Positions 58,545-64,000 of a stretch of 64,000 bases of DNA are shown piece after piece. The notes under the pieces are model-generated. The model was not told where the DNA came from and made no database searches. It saw only the letters and a program-made list of their open reading frames with translations. Numbering within the stretch: position 1 is the first letter of the stretch; each line of letters starts with the position of its first letter. A program made the translations under genes and the position numbers. Location of the stretch: contig NZ_JAZHRU010000001.1 in the NCBI RefSeq assembly GCF_036924525.1, positions 4,059,001 to 4,123,000 of the forward strand, written 5' to 3'. Origin of the DNA: Bradyrhizobium sp. AZCC 1719. GTDB lineage: Bacteria; Pseudomonadota; Alphaproteobacteria; Rhizobiales; Xanthobacteraceae.

Positions 58545-60332
58545 ATGGCTAGCCGTTCCGCCGACGATCTTTGTTCCATATCCGTAGAATTACGGCGGCG
58601 GGCCTGTTCAGCTTTATCCCGCGCGGTGATGGTTGGCGTCGGGCTGTGGACTTCGCTCCTCTGTTTGCCGGCGCACGCGCAGCAAGCGCATCAGTCTGGT
58701 TACGATCCGCGGCAGACCGAAAAACGTTTCGAGGACCAGCAATCCAGCCAGGGCGCGAACGGGCGGCCCCGATTGCCGTCGCCGCGATTCGCCGGGCCGG
58801 AGGGGCAGGGAGACACCAAGCCGTTGTTCCTGCTTCGGCGCGTCTCGATCAGCGGCGCCGTTGCGATACCGCAGGACCGGCTGGTGACGGCATATCAACC
58901 CTACATCGGAAAAAGGGTGTCGCAGGCCGATCTGGCGGCGATCGCCAGCGCGGTCAGCGAAATCTATCGCGCCGCCGGCTTTCACCTCAGCCGGGCGATC
59001 ATCCCGCCGCAGGATATCCAGAGCGGCGAGCTTCGCATTCAGGTCGTCGAAGGCAGCATCACGGAGCTGACGCTGAAGGGGGACGGCGCCGACGAATTCG
59101 GCGTCCGGCCGATGCTCGATGCCGTGTTGGCCGAACGGCCCTCGCGGCTTGCAACGCTGGAACGGCAATTGCTGCTGATCAACGGCCGCCCCGGCGTGCG
59201 GATCATGGACACCGCGATCGATGAGATCGGCACGACAACCGGCCATTTCCGCCTGATCGTCTCCGTGAAAACCTGGCACGTCTTCACCTCGTTCGGCATC
59301 GACAATCTCGGATCGTCGTCGGTCGGACCGTGGCAGAGCTACGGGACGGCGGCGTTCAATTCCTATCTCGCACCCGGCGATTCGCTGGTGTTCAACCTTT
59401 CGACCACGCCCGGCGATCCGAGGCAGCTCGCGTTCGGCCGCCTGTCCTACGAAGTGCCTGTCGGCAGCGATGGCGCCCGCATTGGTGCGTCGGGTTACTA
59501 CAGCGAAGTCTGGCCCGGTGACTACCGCCGTCTTTACAACGACAACATCAAGACCGAGTCGTTCGAAATTCGCGGCAGCATTGCTCCGCTGCAATCGCAG
59601 AAGTCCAGCCTGACGCTGACCGCGGCTGCCGGATTCACCAACGCCACCGAAAACGATGTGTTCGGCCCGATCTACGCCGATCGCATCCGCACCGTGAGCC
59701 TCACGTCGGACTACCGCCTGCAGGACCATTTCGGCGGCACCAATTATCTGACGGTGAACTATCGCCAGGGCCTCGAAATTCTCGGTGCCTCGCACCGTGG
59801 CGATGACTATCTGTCGCGTGTCGGCGCGTCCGGCACATTCTCCGCGCTGAATTTCTGGTTCACGCGCTATCAGAAGCTGTCGGACGCATGGTCGGTGAAG
59901 CTCGCCGCTGCCGGCCAGGCCGCGTCCGGCCCGCTGTTCGTGTCGCAACAATTCTATCTCGGCGGCATTGCGTTTGGCCGCGGCTATGGCAGCGCCGAGA
60001 TCAGCGGCGACAACGGTGTTGCTGGTACGGTCGAACTGCGCTTCGACCAGAAGACGAACCTGCAATATCTGAGCGGCTACCAGCTCTACGGCTTCGTCGA
60101 CAGCGGCGTGGCCTGGAATGACGGCTACCAGCTCAGCGACGGCCTCTCGCTGACCTCGGCCGGCGGCGGCGTTCGCTTCTTCCTCAAGGAAGGCCTGCAA
60201 GCCGACCTCGGCGCCGCCGCGCCGCTCAGCTATCGCGCGCCTGACAACCCCACCCACGGCGCGCGCGTACTGTTCTCGCTGACCAGCGCGCTGAAGCTCT
60301 GTCCGGTGCGGGCGACGACGCGGTGTTTGTAG
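58545..60332 (+). CDS. Two-partner secretion transporter (TpsB, ShlB/FhaC/HecB family)
   Basis: A 595-residue outer-membrane beta-barrel protein. Signal peptide ends near residue 46 (LLCLPAHA). POTRA domains lie at about residues 90-250: LFLLRRVSISGAVAIPQDRLVTAYQPYIGKRVSQADLAAIASAVSEIYRAAGFHLSRAIIPPQDI with the ShlB-type end GELRIQVVEGSITELTL. The barrel begins near 260 (YGTAAFNSYLAPGDSLVF) and contains the FGRGYG motif near 480, the counterpart of VRGY in FhaC. It should export a TpsA protein, but no TpsA with a haemagglutinin-type N-terminus is in the window. The divergent FecR-like protein with its repetitive tail is a candidate neighbour. Confidence 0.92.
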   Translation: MASRSADDLCSISVELRRRACSALSRAVMVGVGLWTSLLCLPAHAQQAHQSGYDPRQTEKRFEDQQSSQGANGRPRLPSPRFAGPEGQGDTKPLFLLRRVSISGAVAIPQDRLVTAYQPYIGKRVSQADLAAIASAVSEIYRAAGFHLSRAIIPPQDIQSGELRIQVVEGSITELTLKGDGADEFGVRPMLDAVLAERPSRLATLERQLLLINGRPGVRIMDTAIDEIGTTTGHFRLIVSVKTWHVFTSFGIDNLGSSSVGPWQSYGTAAFNSYLAPGDSLVFNLSTTPGDPRQLAFGRLSYEVPVGSDGARIGASGYYSEVWPGDYRRLYNDNIKTESFEIRGSIAPLQSQKSSLTLTAAAGFTNATENDVFGPIYADRIRTVSLTSDYRLQDHFGGTNYLTVNYRQGLEILGASHRGDDYLSRVGASGTFSALNFWFTRYQKLSDAWSVKLAAAGQAASGPLFVSQQFYLGGIAFGRGYGSAEISGDNGVAGTVELRFDQKTNLQYLSGYQLYGFVDSGVAWNDGYQLSDGLSLTSAGGGVRFFLKEGLQADLGAAAPLSYRAPDNPTHGARVLFSLTSALKLCPVRATTRCL

Positions 60333-60334
60333 GG

Positions 60335-60742
60335 CTAGACCGGCTCGTAGCTCTCGGTCGCGCAGGTATCCTCGGCTTCGACCTTTTGGCGATCGGCGAT
60401 CGCGCCGTCGGATATTTCGATCCGATAGGTCTGCGTGCCCAGCGGCTTGCCGGTCACCGAAACCACTTCGGCCTTGACGCAGGCGGTCCAGCCCGGTCCG
60501 CGGAGGTTGGGGCGCGGCTCGGAGACGCGGACCTGGGTTGGTTGCGAGGCCGCCACGAACACCGAATCCAGTTTTTGCCGCAGCAGCAGCTTGACGTCCG
60601 GCGGCGTCCCCAGCACGGGCGGGTCGGGCGCCTTGCCGCGCATGAAGTCGGGCACCGGCGCGCGGACGTCGGCAAAACCGCAACCCGCAAGCGTCAGCGC
60701 TGCGCCCGCTACCAGCGCTATGTGAATCACGATCCGCCGCAT
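60335..60742 (-). CDS. Hypothetical lipoprotein
   Basis: A 135-residue protein with lipobox (LVAGAALTLAGCG, Cys at about residue 20). The mature part is DVRAPVPDFMRGKAPDPPVLGTPPDVKLLLRQKLDSVFVAASQPTQVRVSEPRPNLRGPGWTACVKAEVVSVTGKPLGTQTYRIEISDGAI ... CATESYEPV. I recall proteins of this kind in bradyrhizobia as conserved lipoproteins of unknown function. ATG 60742 is chosen over the longer frame to 60880. It is convergent with the TpsB gene, with two bases between stops. Confidence 0.75.
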   Translation of the reverse strand: MRRIVIHIALVAGAALTLAGCGFADVRAPVPDFMRGKAPDPPVLGTPPDVKLLLRQKLDSVFVAASQPTQVRVSEPRPNLRGPGWTACVKAEVVSVTGKPLGTQTYRIEISDGAIADRQKVEAEDTCATESYEPV

Positions 60743-60962
60743 CGGAGGTTGTTTTACCCCGGCGGCGCCATTTCGGACAGGGGATTGCCGTGCACATAAC
60801 GATCTCGCGACTGTGATTTGGATCACTGCGCGGGATTCTGGGCCTGCGACAAGGTCGCCGTCGAATGGGGCCGCCATCACCTCTCACAGGGCGCGGCCGG
60901 CTTGAACCTTTGGCTTCGAGGCCGTGACCAATCCGAAGCCTGCATTGCCGGGAGGTGCCATC

Positions 60963-62408
60963 ATGTTCCGTCACGCGCTGCTCAAGCTGATGATTCCTGC
61001 GGCGGTTCTGCTGGGCGCCCATTCGGCCTCCGCCGAAAGTCGCCTCGCACTGGTGATCGGCCAATCGGCCTATCGTTCGGTGCCCGCGCTGCCCAATCCG
61101 GCCAATGACGCCAAGGCGGTCACGCAATTGCTGACCGATTCCGGCTTCGAGGTTTCGACCGCGGCCGATCTTTCGCAGAATCAAATGCGGGAGGTGGTCA
61201 GCGAATTCGCCGGCAAGGTGGCCGCGAAAGGCGCCGATACGGTCGCCCTGGTGTTTTACGCCGGCCATGGGCTGCAGATCGACGGCGAGAATTTTCTGGT
61301 CCCGGTCGATATCGATCCCAAGCGGGAAGCCGACATTCCGATCCAGGCGGTGCGCCTCAACGACATCCTGAACACGTTGACATCGGTGCCGAGCAGGATG
61401 CGCATCCTGATGCTCGATGCCTGCCGCAACAATCCGTTCCCCGATCTCAAGACCGCCGGCAGCGGCCTTGCGCTGGTCGACGCCAAGGTCGGCTCGCCCG
61501 GCACGTTCCTCTCGTTCTCGACTTCGCCCGGCGCGGTCGCGGAAGACGGCTCGGGCTCCAACAGCCCGTATACGACCGCGCTGCTCGCGGCCGGCAAGGA
61601 GCAGGGGATTCCGATCGAGGAGACCTTCAAGCGGGTGCGGCTTGCGGTGAACAAGGTCACCGAAGGGCGGCAGACGCCGTGGGACAGCTCTTCGCTGACC
61701 GAGGATTTCCGCTTTTCCGGCGCGTCGGTCGCCGGACCCAAGCCTGCCGCAGCTCCGAAGAAGACGGTTGCCGAATGGACGCGCGATCTGAAAGGCAAGC
61801 CGGTCGAGGCGGCGAACGAGTTGATCGTGGCTGACGGTACCGATGAAGCCTATGAGGCCTTCGCCGGCCTCTACCCGCAAACCTCGCTCGGGCGACTGGC
61901 GCGGGACTGGCTGGTCCGTCACCGGCGCATGGTGGCGTGGAATAACGCCGTGCTGATCAATACTGCGTCCGGATATCGCTCGTTCCTGACCCGATTCCCC
62001 GACAGCGATCTGTCCGCGACCGCGCGCAAGCTGGAGGAACGGCTGCGCAACCGTCCCGACTTCACGCCGGCTGTTTCGGCCGCCAACGCAGCCGTGCCGC
62101 AGAACGTCGCGCTCGCCGCGCCGATGTGCCCCTGCAACGTCCAGCCGCCGCAGCAGCCGATCAAGGTCAATGCGCCGGTCCGGCGCGTCGAGCCCGATCC
62201 GCCGAAGCGGGTCGATCGCAAGCCGCCGCGGCGCGTGCGTGAGCCGGACGACGACGTCGTGGTCGTTCGCCGTCCGCCGCCGCGCGTCGTCTACGAGCAG
62301 CCGCCACCGCCGCCGCCGGTCAGCATCGGCATCGGGATCGGTCTCGGCGGGTTTGGCGGCGGCCGCGGCGGCAACTATGGCGACCATGGCGGCCGGGGTA
62401 GATACTGA
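60963..62408 (+). CDS. Exported caspase-like (peptidase C14) protein
   Basis: A 481-residue protein with signal peptide (LLKLMIPAAVLLGAHSASA). The caspase domain covers residues about 25-260: SRLALVIGQSAYRSVPALPNPANDAKAVTQLL, the His box YAGHG (His102) and the Cys box DACRNN (Cys154), giving an intact catalytic dyad. A helical region follows, then a Pro/Arg-rich tail and a final Gly-rich end (GIGIGLGGFGGGRGGNYGDHGGRG). GGGAGG precedes ATG 60963. Secreted caspase-like proteins of this sort are common in bradyrhizobia; targets are unknown. Confidence 0.92.
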   Translation: MFRHALLKLMIPAAVLLGAHSASAESRLALVIGQSAYRSVPALPNPANDAKAVTQLLTDSGFEVSTAADLSQNQMREVVSEFAGKVAAKGADTVALVFYAGHGLQIDGENFLVPVDIDPKREADIPIQAVRLNDILNTLTSVPSRMRILMLDACRNNPFPDLKTAGSGLALVDAKVGSPGTFLSFSTSPGAVAEDGSGSNSPYTTALLAAGKEQGIPIEETFKRVRLAVNKVTEGRQTPWDSSSLTEDFRFSGASVAGPKPAAAPKKTVAEWTRDLKGKPVEAANELIVADGTDEAYEAFAGLYPQTSLGRLARDWLVRHRRMVAWNNAVLINTASGYRSFLTRFPDSDLSATARKLEERLRNRPDFTPAVSAANAAVPQNVALAAPMCPCNVQPPQQPIKVNAPVRRVEPDPPKRVDRKPPRRVREPDDDVVVVRRPPPRVVYEQPPPPPPVSIGIGIGLGGFGGGRGGNYGDHGGRGRY

Positions 62409-62462
62409 AGTGCCAATAGGGTAATCGATCCCGCAAGCGTGGGTTGCGCTTGCGGGGGCAGG

Positions 62463-64000
62463 ATGCGAAATCCGGTTTGTCTGTTCGCTTTCGTCGTTGC
62501 CATCTTCTGTGCGGCTAATCCGCTTCCTGCTTCCGCCTGGGAGCATTGGGGCGGCGATCGCGGCGGATCGCGGTTTTCGCCGCTCAAGCAGATCACGCCC
62601 GACAATGTCGGCAATCTCGTCCGCGCCTGGGAGTTTCGTACCGGCGATCTCGATCGCAGGCCGGTCGAGGCGATGAAGCGGACCAAGTTTCAGGCCACCC
62701 CGCTGCTTGTCGAGGACAGCCTGATCTTCTGCTCGCCCTTCAACGAGGTCATCGCGCTCGACCCCGGCAGCGGCGTGCCGAAGTGGCGGTACGATCCTGA
62801 CATCTCGACCGCGCAACGCCCGGCCAACCGCTACACTTGCCGTGGTGTCGCCTATTGGCTCGACGAGCGCGCCGCTGAAAATGCCGCCTGTCGCGCACGG
62901 ATATTCATGGGCACCAACGACGTGCGCCTGATCGCGCTCGACGCCAGGACCGGCGTCCCCTGCGCCGATTTCGGCAACAATGGCGAGATCAAGTTCGCAC
63001 TCGGTCCATTGGAGTGGCCCGGCGAATTCCAGATCACGTCGGCGCCCGTCATTATCAGCGACACCGTCATCGTCGGCTCTGCAATTGCAGATAATCGCCG
63101 CGTCGACGCGCCGCCAGGCACGGTGCGCGCTTTCGATGCGCGGACCGGGCAACCGCGCTGGAGCTTCGATCCGCTGGTGCATGATGGCGTGATTGCCGGC
63201 CACGCCAATGTCTGGGCGCCGATGTCGGTGGACGAGGAGCGCGGCCTGGTATTCTTGCCGACGTCCTCGCCGAGCCCGGATTTCTGGGGCGGCAAGCGGC
63301 CCGGCAACAACGACTACGCCAATTCGGTGGTGGCGCTGCGCGCCGAAACCGGCGAACGGGTCTGGTCGTTTCAGACCGTGCATCACGATGTCTGGGATTA
63401 CGACCTGCCGGCGCAGCCGACATTGGCGCGCATCGATACCGGCGAGGGCGAGCGCGACGTCGTGATCCAGCCCACCAAACAAGGCTTTGTGTTCGTGCTC
63501 GACCGCGATACCGGCGAGCCGGTGTGGCCGGTGGAGGAACGCGCGGTGCCGCAGGGCGGCGCCGAAGGCGAGCAGCTCTCGCCGACGCAGCCGTTCCCGA
63601 CCCACGTGCCGGCGCTGCTGCCACAACAGATCTCGGCCGACGACGTGTTCGGCCTGATTCCGTTCTTGGACAGCGGGGCCTGCCGCGCGCAGGTTGCCTC
63701 TGCCCGCAACGAAGGCCTCTACACGCCGCCGTCCACGCAGGGCACCGTGGTGTTTCCAATGACCGGCGGCGGCGTGAACTGGGGCGGCGCCGCGTTCGAT
63801 CCGGTCAACCAGATCCTTTACGCCAATACGACGCGGGCAATTCACATTATCAAATTGCTTCCACGTGCCGCTATGGCCGATGGCTTTAGCCCGCCGCCCG
63901 GTCACGACTTCGGACGGCAACACGGCACGCCGTTTGCGATGACCCGCGCCGTTGCACTGTCGCCGCTGGGGCTGTTGTGCAACAGGCCGCCTTGGGGCGA
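62463..64000 (+). CDS. PQQ-dependent dehydrogenase (runs off window)
   Basis: A frame open from ATG 62463 to the end of the window, at least 512 residues. Signal peptide ends near residue 25 (NPLPASA). WEHWGGDRGGSRFSPLKQITPDNVGNLVRAWEFRTGD and the repeated beta-propeller (tryptophan-docking) motifs, plus FQTVHHDVWDYDLPAQPTL and KQGFVFVLDRDTGEPVWPVEERAVPQG, fit soluble or periplasmic quinoprotein dehydrogenases related to glucose dehydrogenase but without the membrane N-terminal domain. It would oxidise a sugar or alcohol in the periplasm. GGGGGCAGG precedes the ATG. No stop codon is reached. Confidence 0.9.
   Translation, partial: MRNPVCLFAFVVAIFCAANPLPASAWEHWGGDRGGSRFSPLKQITPDNVGNLVRAWEFRTGDLDRRPVEAMKRTKFQATPLLVEDSLIFCSPFNEVIALDPGSGVPKWRYDPDISTAQRPANRYTCRGVAYWLDERAAENAACRARIFMGTNDVRLIALDARTGVPCADFGNNGEIKFALGPLEWPGEFQITSAPVIISDTVIVGSAIADNRRVDAPPGTVRAFDARTGQPRWSFDPLVHDGVIAGHANVWAPMSVDEERGLVFLPTSSPSPDFWGGKRPGNNDYANSVVALRAETGERVWSFQTVHHDVWDYDLPAQPTLARIDTGEGERDVVIQPTKQGFVFVLDRDTGEPVWPVEERAVPQGGAEGEQLSPTQPFPTHVPALLPQQISADDVFGLIPFLDSGACRAQVASARNEGLYTPPSTQGTVVFPMTGGGVNWGGAAFDPVNQILYANTTRAIHIIKLLPRAAMADGFSPPPGHDFGRQHGTPFAMTRAVALSPLGLLCNRPPWG

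Noticed and set aside
58614..63923. A minus-strand open frame of about 1769 codons
   Set aside because: It is antisense to the TpsB, caspase-like and PQQ-dehydrogenase genes. Its Arg/His/Ala-rich sequence has no domain, which is typical of a GC-rich shadow frame.
1..64000. tRNA, rRNA, CRISPR array, insertion sequence or prophage
   Set aside because: No repeat-spacer array, transposase, integrase or conserved RNA stretch was recognised on reading both strands by eye; a covariance-model search (tRNAscan, Rfam) would be decisive.

Overview
The window looks like a chromosomal segment of a Bradyrhizobium-type alphaproteobacterium (order Hyphomicrobiales). The reasons are high GC content, a Caulobacter-like arrangement of flagellar genes beside the cell-cycle kinase CckA, several protein types common in bradyrhizobia (DUF6468, DUF1488, PRC-barrel and GlsB stress proteins) and many short palindromic intergenic repeats. 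This taxonomic call is from memory of gene content, not from a search. No rRNA, tRNA, CRISPR array, insertion sequence or prophage was recognised.

Layout. 1-4570: the start of an exported SspB-like protein, a 26-residue membrane peptide, a PRC-barrel protein, a hybrid histidine kinase with an ethylene-receptor-like membrane domain, and two small stress-type proteins (GlsB/YeaQ, YidB). 4799-16402: first flagellar block, flgF-flgG-flgA-flgH leftward and fliL-fliM-DUF6468-motE rightward, then a 1252-residue periplasmic TPR protein. 16526-21175: mixed metabolism (a PLP-type enzyme, an FAD-linked oxidase, small proteins). 21366-30984: a diguanylate cyclase, then the second flagellar block, fliO-fliP leftward and flgB-flgC-fliE-fliQ-fliR-flhB rightward, then cckA. 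Sites matching TTAA-N7-TTAA precede the flgB operon and the TPR gene, so CtrA control downstream of CckA is plausible.

31153-41401: accessory and housekeeping genes (Tim44-like, DUF1554, glutathione transferase, GFA, ICMT-like methyltransferase, a broken parDE pair, class I fumarase, MaoC, DUF429). 41531-45248: a compact module of two membrane proteins, a carotenoid-cleavage-type oxygenase and a TetR regulator. Two separate promoters in it carry the same pair of palindromic operators in the same geometry, so it looks like a small TetR regulon. 47262-48698: a nitric-oxide module, with NsrR and a DUF6522 protein divergent from a group III truncated haemoglobin that is translationally coupled to a 44-residue membrane protein; a perfect palindrome lies between them.

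48823-64000: small membrane proteins, a MmyB-type regulator, a FrnE/DsbA-like oxidoreductase, a NIPSNAP protein and an abutting cupin/JmjC-like plus GNAT pair. Then comes an envelope and signalling cluster: a CHASE2-PAS-GGDEF-EAL protein, a FecR-domain protein with a Gly/Asn repeat tail, and a divergent two-partner-secretion transporter with no TpsA partner in view. A lipoprotein, a caspase-like protein and a PQQ-dependent dehydrogenase that runs off the end complete the window.

The most notable observations are the TetR operator/promoter duplication, the NsrR-haemoglobin-small-protein module, the ethylene-receptor-like domain with Arg in place of a copper-binding His, a covarying hairpin repeat, and the FecR/CHASE2/TpsB neighbourhood.
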